This document shows, one piece after another, positions 45,181 to 52,516 of a DNA stretch of 64,000 nucleotides. The notes below the pieces were generated by a model. That model saw only the letters and a list, made by a program, of their open reading frames with translations, did no database searches and was not told the DNA's origin. The position numbers were made by a program, and so were the translations under genes. The DNA is from Flavobacteriales bacterium (lineage in GTDB: Bacteria; Bacteroidota; Bacteroidia; Flavobacteriales_D; Crocinitomicaceae), in contig CANMHB010000002.1 in the NCBI GenBank assembly GCA_947497485.1, positions 186,001 through 250,000 of the forward strand. Direction: 5' to 3'. Within the stretch, counting starts at the first letter, position 1, and each line of letters opens with the position of its first letter.

Positions 45181-45322
45181 TCTTAATCAGTCAAATGTAT
45201 TTATTATTTCTTCAAACTAAATTTCTTCTGTTTCACTTTCGTTAAAGACGATTCACATATAGTTTTATTAACATAAAGATTCTAAGATTTTGTTGTAAAA
45301 TTTATAACTTTAGAAAACATTT

Positions 45323-46123
45323 ATGACAAAGACTAAATTATTTGACGGAACAGAGGTCTATTGCTTGCGAAAGCCAGAAGCCAAAATGCTCGATCATCAT
45401 GTGGAAGGCTATCTTCAAAATGGAATTGAAATAAAAGACGGGGATGTTGTATTTGACGTAGGTGCAAATATTGGTGTTTTTGGCGTTCGTGCTATTCAAA
45501 AAGGACCGAATGTAAAAGCATATTGTTTTGAGCCGATTCCAGATATAGCGGATGTGCTTCAAAAAAATGCAACTGAAATAGCCAATGATCGAATCAAAGT
45601 TTTAAGATGTGGCGTTTCAGATAAACCGAGTCGAGCAACGTTTACTTATTTTCCGAATACTCCTGCGCTATCTACGCTCCATCCGGAACAATGGGATGAA
45701 AATCCAACGGCTTTTCGCGATGCGGTTAAAGGAACCATGAAGAATCCGCCTGAAGGAATGAAATGGATGAAGTTGATTCCTCCGATTTTCGCCGGAATTA
45801 TTGCCAAACAATTGGTTAAAGGAAGTAAACAAGTTGATTGTGAACTAAAACCGCTTTCGGAGATTATAGATTCAGAAAAATTAGATCGTATTGACTTGTT
45901 GAAAATTGATTGTGAGGGCGCTGAATGGGCTGTTCTTCAAGGAATAGAAGAAAGACATTGGCCAATCATCAAATCCATGGTCATTGAAGTGCACGACATC
46001 GATAATCGCTTGAATAAAACGAAAGAATTACTTACGTCCAAAGGTTTCACCCGTCTTCATGCAGAAAGAGAAGTTGGACTCGAACATACATATATGTATA
46101 ACCTCTTTGCATTAAGATCATGA
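45323..46123 (+). CDS. FkbM-family methyltransferase
   Basis: SAM-dependent methyltransferase with motif I VVFDVGANIGVFGVRA, the acidic FEPIPD segment and LLKIDCEGAEWAVLQGI, all FkbM signatures. 266 residues. It overlaps the sterol-desaturase-type gene by 4 bp (ATGA), so the pair is translationally coupled and may act on the same lipid or glycan substrate. Substrate unknown. Confidence 0.9.
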   Translation: MTKTKLFDGTEVYCLRKPEAKMLDHHVEGYLQNGIEIKDGDVVFDVGANIGVFGVRAIQKGPNVKAYCFEPIPDIADVLQKNATEIANDRIKVLRCGVSDKPSRATFTYFPNTPALSTLHPEQWDENPTAFRDAVKGTMKNPPEGMKWMKLIPPIFAGIIAKQLVKGSKQVDCELKPLSEIIDSEKLDRIDLLKIDCEGAEWAVLQGIEERHWPIIKSMVIEVHDIDNRLNKTKELLTSKGFTRLHAEREVGLEHTYMYNLFALRS

Positions 46124-46809
46124 CCGCATCAACAGCAGCGTGGGGAACAGCCTTGTTATTGATTGCATCCAATGCATTTGGGTTTATTTACAGCTACTTG
46201 GTTTTGAATACAAAACTGTTCGCGAAGTACCGTATTCAATCTAAACCTTATAAATCTGGTTTATTTTGGAGCCGAATGCCACTTTTTCTGTTCAATCTGG
46301 CGACCTTAATTGGACTTTCTGCTTTTGGTGCCTACACGCTTTTTGATTATTTTGATACTGCTTGGCCTGCTTGGTGGGTAATTCCTATTCAGGTAATCGC
46401 CGCTTTTGTGCTCGATGATCTTTGGTTTTATGCCTACCATCGTTACTTGCACGAAAATAAGTTTTTATTGAAGCATGTACATTCGATTCATCACCGTGCT
46501 ACAACCCCTTTTCCGCTTGAATACCTTTATGCGCATCCACTTGAATGGATGATCGGTGCAATTGGCCCAGTAATTGGTTTTGGTGCAATTATGCTCGTTA
46601 TGCCCATTAATATTTATGCATTTTGGATTTTCGGTCTTTTGAGGAATCTGCATGAAATTCACATTCACAGTGATTTAGAATTGCCGATTTTAAGTAAGCT
46701 ACCACTCATCAGTAAAACGAAGCATCATGATGATCATCATTCTAAATTGACAGGAAACTATTCTTCTACGTTTAGTTGGATGGATAAGATTTTTAAAACC
46801 GACTTTTAA
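46120..46809 (+). CDS. Sterol desaturase / fatty acid hydroxylase family membrane protein
   Basis: Integral membrane di-iron oxygenase with the three His boxes: HRYLHE, HSIHH and HHDDHH, in the usual order, and four to five hydrophobic helices. Relatives hydroxylate or desaturate lipids, including carotenoids and sphingolipid-like compounds. Coupled by overlap to the FkbM methyltransferase. The real substrate cannot be told from sequence. Confidence 0.9.
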   Translation: MTASTAAWGTALLLIASNAFGFIYSYLVLNTKLFAKYRIQSKPYKSGLFWSRMPLFLFNLATLIGLSAFGAYTLFDYFDTAWPAWWVIPIQVIAAFVLDDLWFYAYHRYLHENKFLLKHVHSIHHRATTPFPLEYLYAHPLEWMIGAIGPVIGFGAIMLVMPINIYAFWIFGLLRNLHEIHIHSDLELPILSKLPLISKTKHHDDHHSKLTGNYSSTFSWMDKIFKTDF

Positions 46810-46815
46810 GTTCAG

Positions 46816-47238
46816 ATGCGATTATTTTTCTTTTTATTTCTATTGGTTTTCAGTTCTATTGGTTTGGCACAAAAGCAATATTCCCTTACGGTGAAGCTTA
46901 CTGGCATTGAAAATCACAAAGGGGAAATTGAAATAGCTCTTTATAAAGATCCAAAGAAATTTGCAAAGGTCGGACAGACATATCGCTTGGCACGAATTAA
47001 ACCGGATGATGCGAGCCTAACCTATGAATTTAAAAACTTAGAGCAGGGAAAATATGCTGTTTGCTTATTTCACGATGAAAACAACAATAAAGTTTGTGAT
47101 AAAAATTTATTTGGAATCCCAACTGAAGCATATGCATTTTCAAATAACATTCGTCCGCGATTTTCCGTTCCAACGTTTGAAGAATGCTCTACTTATTTGG
47201 ATAAAAATAAGACCTTTTCGATTAAATTGGTTTATTAG
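46816..47238 (+). CDS. DUF2141 secreted protein
   Basis: Signal peptide (1-18) and a DUF2141 domain (LTGIENHKGEIEIALYKDP; FKNLEQGKYAVCLFHDENNNKVCDKNLFGIPTE). Found in Bacteroidota and Proteobacteria next to carotenoid or lipid genes; function unknown. It starts 6 bp after the hydroxylase gene, extending the operon to three genes. Confidence 0.88.
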   Translation: MRLFFFLFLLVFSSIGLAQKQYSLTVKLTGIENHKGEIEIALYKDPKKFAKVGQTYRLARIKPDDASLTYEFKNLEQGKYAVCLFHDENNNKVCDKNLFGIPTEAYAFSNNIRPRFSVPTFEECSTYLDKNKTFSIKLVY

Positions 47239-47310
47239 CGATAAAATTGAATCAAATAATTTAACCTTTGTGATCAAAGTAAAGCTTGAACTCGTCGAAC
47301 CTTTTATTGC

Positions 47311-47562
47311 CTACCAACCACTTTCGTTGGTAACACAGAAAGACTCTCCAGGATTTGCATCCATCCAAACGTCTTGATCAAAACAAAAAGTTTTTTTATT
47401 GTCTGTGCATGAATTTCTTATTTCAAGCCAATAGCAAGAAGTTCCATCTGAATTAGTGCTAATTCCATCGTTCGCAATCGTTCCACAATTGCAATCTTCA
47501 ATGTCTTTTTTACAACTAAATAATATAAAAACTACCGATGAGCAAAAGATTATTTTTTTCAT
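47311..47562 (-). CDS. Small Cys-rich lipoprotein
   Basis: 83 residues with a lipoprotein signal (VFILFSC, Cys17) and five further cysteines in the mature part (CNC, CYW, NSC, FCF, SFC), plus the conserved-looking CYWLEIRNSC. No family recognised. A TATATTTG box at 47591-47598 (minus strand) supports transcription. Confidence 0.6.
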   Translation of the reverse strand: MKKIIFCSSVVFILFSCKKDIEDCNCGTIANDGISTNSDGTSCYWLEIRNSCTDNKKTFCFDQDVWMDANPGESFCVTNESGW

Positions 47563-47639
47563 AACACCTTATTATGTTAAATTATATTACACAAATATAT
47601 ATAATATTTTTAACAATATGATCGGGTTGATTTTTGTTT

Positions 47640-48218
47640 TCAGACTAATAACTCATTAATAACCGCTTCCAACTGAATTAGAACTGGGGTTTCATCGTCA
47701 TTCAGAATTGAATAGTCTGCTAGTTTGAGTTTCTCGTCGTCCGACCATTGATTGTTCATCCTTACCAAAACGGCTTCTCTTGAGCAATTTTCACGTTTCA
47801 TCACTCGCTCAATTTTTAATTCTGTTGGAGCGCATAACAATACGGTAGCATCAAAGTTCCGATACGACCCAGTCTCAAAAAGAATAGCGGCCTCATTAAA
47901 AACCAATGCTGAATGCTGATTTAAAACCCATTTTTCAAAGTCAGCTCGAACGATTGGATGTATGAGTTCATTGACTTTTGTTCGGAGCTCATCATTATGG
48001 AAAATTTTAGAAGAAATAAGTTCGGCGTTTAGTTGATTTCCTTCAAATACTTCTTCACCAAAAAGCGAAATCAAACCCATTTTAATTGTTGGATTTGATT
48101 TCGTTAATTCTTTAGCACGTGCATCGGAATAATAAACCGGATAACCCATATGTTCAATGATTTGAGCAATAAAACTCTTTCCTGAACCAATGCCTCCCGT
48201 TAATCCGATTCGCTTCAT
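47640..48218 (-). CDS. coaE: Dephospho-CoA kinase
   Basis: Last step of coenzyme A synthesis. P-loop GLTGGIGSGKS at residues 5-15, the DARAKEL and HP (LIHPIV) segments and the MKRENCSREAV/RMNNQW lid region are typical. 192 residues. Confidence 0.95.
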   Translation of the reverse strand: MKRIGLTGGIGSGKSFIAQIIEHMGYPVYYSDARAKELTKSNPTIKMGLISLFGEEVFEGNQLNAELISSKIFHNDELRTKVNELIHPIVRADFEKWVLNQHSALVFNEAAILFETGSYRNFDATVLLCAPTELKIERVMKRENCSREAVLVRMNNQWSDDEKLKLADYSILNDDETPVLIQLEAVINELLV

Positions 48219-48246
48219 GGAGACTAAATTAGTATTTTATGGAAAA

Positions 48247-48957
48247 TTATTCAGCGTTTTCGGCTTGCCATTGACGGTATAAGTCAAAATAACTTTTCGT
48301 TTCCAGAATTACAGCTCCTCCTAGTGTATCACCATATTTGGCTGGTAAACCTCCGGTATAAACCATCATTCTAGCAATTGAACAGCTTGGTACATTGAAA
48401 ACTTCATTTGATTTAATCCCATCCAAAACGTAAATCATATCGCCTTTTCGGGCGCCGCGAAACATTAATTCGCCATCCTCAGATAATTTCACTTCAGAAC
48501 TCATCGTGGTTACAAGTGCCTTCACATCAAACTTCACCGGACTTCGCTTGATTTCCATTGCTGTAAGCTCCTCTACAGGAATTTCACCAAATTTGATAGT
48601 TGCTTTCGGTGTAATCTTAACCCCTCTTTGTGCCACAACCTTTGGATCAAATTCAATTTTTCCCAGATTGCAATAAGCTTCAATTGGAACATCAACTGCA
48701 ATATTGCTCATGGTGTCTCCGAGAAAATAGATTTTCATGGTGTATTTTCCAGCAGGGATTGCTGTCATACGAAAACGACCGTTTTCATCTGTTAGCGCTT
48801 GATAGCGTCTACCATTATCTTCAATAAGGGTTTTAGCACCGATGATCGGCTGGTTGTTTTTTAAGCTTACTAATTCACCAACAATATCACCTGAGGCGGT
48901 TTGAGCAAATGTGCTTCCAGCAAAAATGAGCATCCACACTGTAACTAGTTTTTTCAT
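48247..48957 (-). CDS. CarboxypepD_reg plus TonB plug domain protein without a barrel
   Basis: Signal peptide (1-18), a carboxypeptidase-regulatory-like domain (residues 23-95: GDIVGELVSLKNNQPIIGAKT) and a plug-like domain (about 150-225: MFRGARKGDMIYVLDGIKS; MVYTGGLPAKYGDTLGGAVILETK). These are the first two parts of a TonB-dependent receptor, but the protein ends right after the plug, at 236 residues, with a normal stop and no barrel frame downstream. It could be a stand-alone plug protein or a remnant. The intact reading frame favours a working protein. Confidence 0.8.
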   Translation of the reverse strand: MKKLVTVWMLIFAGSTFAQTASGDIVGELVSLKNNQPIIGAKTLIEDNGRRYQALTDENGRFRMTAIPAGKYTMKIYFLGDTMSNIAVDVPIEAYCNLGKIEFDPKVVAQRGVKITPKATIKFGEIPVEELTAMEIKRSPVKFDVKALVTTMSSEVKLSEDGELMFRGARKGDMIYVLDGIKSNEVFNVPSCSIARMMVYTGGLPAKYGDTLGGAVILETKSYFDLYRQWQAENAE

Positions 48958-49011
48958 GGTTTAAATTTTAAGGTTTACACTAAGATGCATCCTTATTTCA
49001 TTTTCCATAAA

Positions 49012-49896
49012 CTAATTCAACGTTGCGCTCGAAGTAGGTAATTCGCGATTCACTTTTTTGAATAATCCCTGAAGAACTTTGCCGGGTCCGACCTCAATAA
49101 CTTCTGTACAACCGTCACCGAGCATATTGTTCATAATTTGTGTCCATTTTACAGGTCCAGTTAATTGTAAAACAAGGTTTTTCTTGATTTCTTCTGGATC
49201 TGAAACAGCTTTCGCATTTACGTTTTGATAAACAGGACATGTTGGATTAGAAAACTGGGTTGCTTCAATTGCTGCTGCTAGTTTTTCTCTTGCCGGTTCC
49301 ATTAATGGGGAATGAAAAGCTCCACCAACTTGCAAGATCATCGCACGTTTAGCTCCTGCTTCAGATAATTTCGCACAAGCCGCTTCTACAGCAGGGAACG
49401 AACCAGAAATCACCAATTGCCCTGGACAGTTGTAATTAGCAGGAACAACAACGCCATCTATTTCGGAACAGATTTTTTCAACTACGTCATCTTCTAAACC
49501 AAGAATTGCTGCCATTGTTGAAGGCTCAACCTCACAAGCCTCTTGCATAGCGAGTGCACGCTGAGAAACCAATCTCAATCCGTCTTCAAAACTCAAGGTT
49601 TTGTTAGCTACAAGTGCAGAAAATTCTCCAAGCGAATGCCCGGCAACCATATCCGGTTGAAATGAATCACCAAGACAAGCCGCTAAAATAGTAGAATGAA
49701 GAAAAATCGCTGGTTGCGTGACTTTTGTTTGTTTTAATTCTTCTTCTGTTCCTTCGAACATAATTTTTTGGATGTCGAAACCAAGAATTTCATTGGCTTT
49801 TGCAAACATTGATTTCGCTAAATCAGAATTATCATATAAGTCTTTACCCATTCCGGTGAATTGAGCTCCTTGACCTGGAAAAACGTATGCTTTCAT
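49012..49896 (-). CDS. fabD: Malonyl-CoA:ACP transacylase
   Basis: Loads malonyl groups on acyl carrier protein for fatty acid synthesis. Catalytic Ser88 in AGHSLGEFSAL, PGQGAQ at the N-terminus, the AFHSPLMEP His motif and VIEVGPGKVLQGL at the end. 294 residues. No other fab genes adjoin it. Confidence 0.96.
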   Translation of the reverse strand: MKAYVFPGQGAQFTGMGKDLYDNSDLAKSMFAKANEILGFDIQKIMFEGTEEELKQTKVTQPAIFLHSTILAACLGDSFQPDMVAGHSLGEFSALVANKTLSFEDGLRLVSQRALAMQEACEVEPSTMAAILGLEDDVVEKICSEIDGVVVPANYNCPGQLVISGSFPAVEAACAKLSEAGAKRAMILQVGGAFHSPLMEPAREKLAAAIEATQFSNPTCPVYQNVNAKAVSDPEEIKKNLVLQLTGPVKWTQIMNNMLGDGCTEVIEVGPGKVLQGLFKKVNRELPTSSATLN

Positions 49897-49913
49897 AATT
49901 TTTAAATTTTATT

Positions 49914-49945
49914 CAAAATTAAAAATCATTCAACTGTTAACGCAA
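49914..49945 (-). promoter_or_regulatory. Putative Bacteroidota promoter of fabD
   Basis: Minus strand TTG (49943-49945), 21 bp, TAATTTTG (49914-49921), matching TTG / TAnnTTTG; 17 bp before the ATG. Confidence 0.5.
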
Positions 49946-50027
49946 TCAATAAGTTGAATTTGTAACGTTTTTTTCGAACAGAGTTTATTTCAATATGAAT
50001 TTAGCCATGAAAACAAATTATTTACAT

Positions 50028-50606
50028 ATGAAAAAATCACTTTTTAGCTTTGTTTTCTTGTCCTTATCAGTTGGCGTTTTTGGACAAGTCCTTGTAGAAG
50101 AAATCACGATTGCATGTGGTAATAAATTCTTTTCAGAATGCGAACATCAAAATGCTTTGATCGTTCGGGGAATTTGGTGTGGAAATAGTTTTTTCTGGAC
50201 ACCCATTGGAATCGGAGATACAATTACTGAGGAAGCATATCGAAATGATGAACTTTTCACGGGCGATTGCATTGATATCGATGCTGAGGGCAATGTGATT
50301 GGTGAGTATTCGTTTGAAAATGGAAAAATTAAATCTTTAAAGCATTTTCAAGAGGACGGATCTCCGAGAGAAGCATTCAATTACAAAAACGGGATTCCTG
50401 ATGGTTTAAACATTGATTATTTCTCTAATGGCGAAATTCGTTTGCAGCACACTTTCAAAAATGGAATTTTAGACGGCCCTTTTATAGAAAACGTAGATTT
50501 AGTAGATTATGGTCGGGGCTATTGTTTACAAGAAGGAATTTATGTTAAAGGAGTAAGAAAACTAACTTCTAGTCCATGTGATTATTCGTTTAATAAAGGA
50601 GAATAA
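50028..50606 (+). CDS. Secreted YwqK-like (MORN-type) repeat protein
   Basis: I start at ATG 50028, which gives a signal peptide (MKKSLFSFVFLSLSVGVFGQ); ATGs at 49995 and 50007 are in frame but would lengthen the leader. The C-terminal half has short repeats of the YwqK/MORN type (GEYSFENGKIKSLKHFQEDG; EAFNYKNGIPDGLNIDYFSNG; FKNGILDGPFIENVD). The N-terminal part has paired cysteines. Such proteins have been called antitoxins by similarity, but no toxin is adjacent. The 171 bp after it hold a GGGAGG-rich, partly self-complementary stretch (50654-50745) and no gene. Confidence 0.7.
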   Translation: MKKSLFSFVFLSLSVGVFGQVLVEEITIACGNKFFSECEHQNALIVRGIWCGNSFFWTPIGIGDTITEEAYRNDELFTGDCIDIDAEGNVIGEYSFENGKIKSLKHFQEDGSPREAFNYKNGIPDGLNIDYFSNGEIRLQHTFKNGILDGPFIENVDLVDYGRGYCLQEGIYVKGVRKLTSSPCDYSFNKGE

Positions 50607-50777
50607 TCAGGGAAACCGATTAATTTTCCTTTTTTCTTCTAATTGGAGTGACTAAGGGAGGTGAATAGAAAAAATTCGTACGTTGCGCAAGCCGGAGTTT
50701 TCACCCTCCGCGATCCTGCCTCATAGGGAGGAAGATATATAATTCGCTTTTAAGAGTTAAATATTGCGGAAAATCTA

Positions 50778-51074
50778 TTATTTTCCTTTCAAATCACGAA
50801 GTAACTTATTGTAATCTTTCAGCAGTTTGTTTTCTTCCTGCAATTTTTGAACTTCTTCTTGAAGCACATAATTACTTCCACTATAAAGTTTAAAAAAATC
50901 ATAATCCAACACACGGGAAATAGAAAGTAAGAGACCCGTATCGATTGTTTTTCTCGAAAAGATGGAATAAATATTTTCTCGTGACTTGTTGATGCGTTTT
51001 GCGAACTCTGTCACAGAAATCCCTTTCGTTTCAAAAACCTGTTTGATTTGCTGACCGATATTGATTTCTTGCAT
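50778..51074 (-). CDS. XRE-like transcriptional regulator with C-terminal coiled coil
   Basis: Residues 5-62 form a helix-turn-helix (IGQQIKQVFETKGISVTEFAKRINKSRENIYSIFSRK), and 70-96 a coiled coil (LQEEVQKLQEENKLLKDYNK), probably for dimerisation. 98 residues. Divergent from a PD-(D/E)XK protein gene with a 122-bp shared region, so it may control it. Confidence 0.82.
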   Translation of the reverse strand: MQEINIGQQIKQVFETKGISVTEFAKRINKSRENIYSIFSRKTIDTGLLLSISRVLDYDFFKLYSGSNYVLQEEVQKLQEENKLLKDYNKLLRDLKGK

Positions 51075-51141
51075 TCAGCAAAATTCCTGAATAGGATGTA
51101 AAATTCTTAATTATTATCGTATATATAATTGCATATATTCG

Positions 51142-51172
51142 TTTGTATTTTTAAACATATTTTGTAGATTTG
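51142..51172 (+). promoter_or_regulatory. Putative Bacteroidota promoter of the PD-(D/E)XK gene
   Basis: TTTG (51142-51145), 19 bp, TAGATTTG (51165-51172): a full match to TTTG / TAnnTTTG. The only good match of both boxes in the window. It covers the in-frame TTG at 51170, so the ATG at 51197 is the real start. Confidence 0.72.
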
Positions 51173-51196
51173 AAGCACTTATATGACAAATTTAAC

Positions 51197-52234
51197 ATGA
51201 CAGTAGATAAAAAAATAGTCGCCGTAGTAAAAAAATCATTTTCCAAGTTTGATTTTTCGAACTTAGAAGAAAGATGTACAAATGAAGCTCAAACTCGCAT
51301 GTATTTAATTGAACCATTACTCGAGATTTTAGGATATAGTCGTATGGATAGCCGTGATATGTTAACGGAGATCAATGCTGGATGGGGACAAAAAAACAAT
51401 AAAGCTGATTTAGGGCTAATAGTTAAAGGGAAAAAACCTGAAATTATTGTTGAATGCAAAACGCTCGGAAAGAAACTAACGGATAAAGAAGCATCACAAT
51501 TAAATGGTTATTTTGGGAGTACGGAAGGATCTAAAATTGGTATTCTGACAAATGGATTGGAGTGGCGTTTTTATGCTGAATATCAAGAAAAAAACATTCT
51601 TCATCATAATCCTTTTCTGACTATAGATTTCACGGAAATTGATGATATGAAAATCGAACAATTCGCTCAATTTCACAAGAATAACCCAGATAATTTTATC
51701 AAGCAAATTTTAGAAGACGCGCACGATTGTTTTTTCTTAGAAGGTTTTAGTGATGCTCTTTGTGAAGAATTATTGAACCCATCGGATGATTTAATTAAAG
51801 CGGTTTTTGCGCGAATGCCTGGTAAACGAATGAATGATGCAATAAAAGATAAATTAAGAACATTAATTAATTCAAATTCCATTCAACAGGTATTGCCTAA
51901 ATTAATTGAAGAAGAATCAAAAAGTGGTAATGTCATTATTACTACTGGTGAAGAATTAAAAATTTATCATGCAGTCAAAACAATTATCATCAATAGCCTC
52001 AAAAAAATCGATTATTCAAGAATTTCTTATCGTGATCAAAAGAACAGCTTCAATATTTTAGTGGATGACAACCAACGTAAAATGATTGCTAAAATCACAT
52101 CAAACAGAGGAAAACACTTTATTGAAATCACAGGCAACGGGGATCAAAAAATTCAAATTGATGGGTTAGAAAGTGTTGTTGCACACAGTAAATCTATCGT
52201 TGAGGCAGCAAAGAGTTTTTTATTGGAGAAGTAA
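51197..52234 (+). CDS. Stand-alone HsdR_N-type PD-(D/E)XK protein
   Basis: Residues about 20-135 match the N-terminal nuclease domain of type I restriction subunit R: RMYLIEPLLEILGY, Asp71 in NKADLGL, Glu86 and Lys88 in IIVECK, and a helix with KEASQLNGYF. The ATP-dependent helicase part of HsdR is missing and no hsdM or hsdS is nearby. Residues about 265-345 form a second alpha/beta domain (ISYRDQKNSFNILVDDNQRKMIAKI) seen in similar single proteins of unknown role. Nuclease activity is inferred from conserved catalytic residues. Confidence 0.8.
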   Translation: MTVDKKIVAVVKKSFSKFDFSNLEERCTNEAQTRMYLIEPLLEILGYSRMDSRDMLTEINAGWGQKNNKADLGLIVKGKKPEIIVECKTLGKKLTDKEASQLNGYFGSTEGSKIGILTNGLEWRFYAEYQEKNILHHNPFLTIDFTEIDDMKIEQFAQFHKNNPDNFIKQILEDAHDCFFLEGFSDALCEELLNPSDDLIKAVFARMPGKRMNDAIKDKLRTLINSNSIQQVLPKLIEEESKSGNVIITTGEELKIYHAVKTIIINSLKKIDYSRISYRDQKNSFNILVDDNQRKMIAKITSNRGKHFIEITGNGDQKIQIDGLESVVAHSKSIVEAAKSFLLEK

Positions 52235-52516
52235 GTCTTGGATTGAGAACTAAAAGGCCGTTACACTTCCAAAAACAAAAAATTATAGACTTACATCAAT
52301 TTTATTAGTTGACAGTACTCCCCTTTTTTCTCGAGATATTACTCACTTTTAACACAATAATATAATATTTAGCATAAATTTACCCTTTAAAGAACTTTTA
52401 TATGAAATAAGCCATGAGCAAAATGCTCACAAACACGAATGAATATATTATATGGCGATTCACTTCGTGGCTGCTTACGCGGTCCATATGAACATTAAAA
52501 AATTAATTATATACAT

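Noticed and set aside
50028-50606. Toxin-antitoxin pair
   Set aside because: The YwqK-like protein is secreted and no toxin gene lies next to it.
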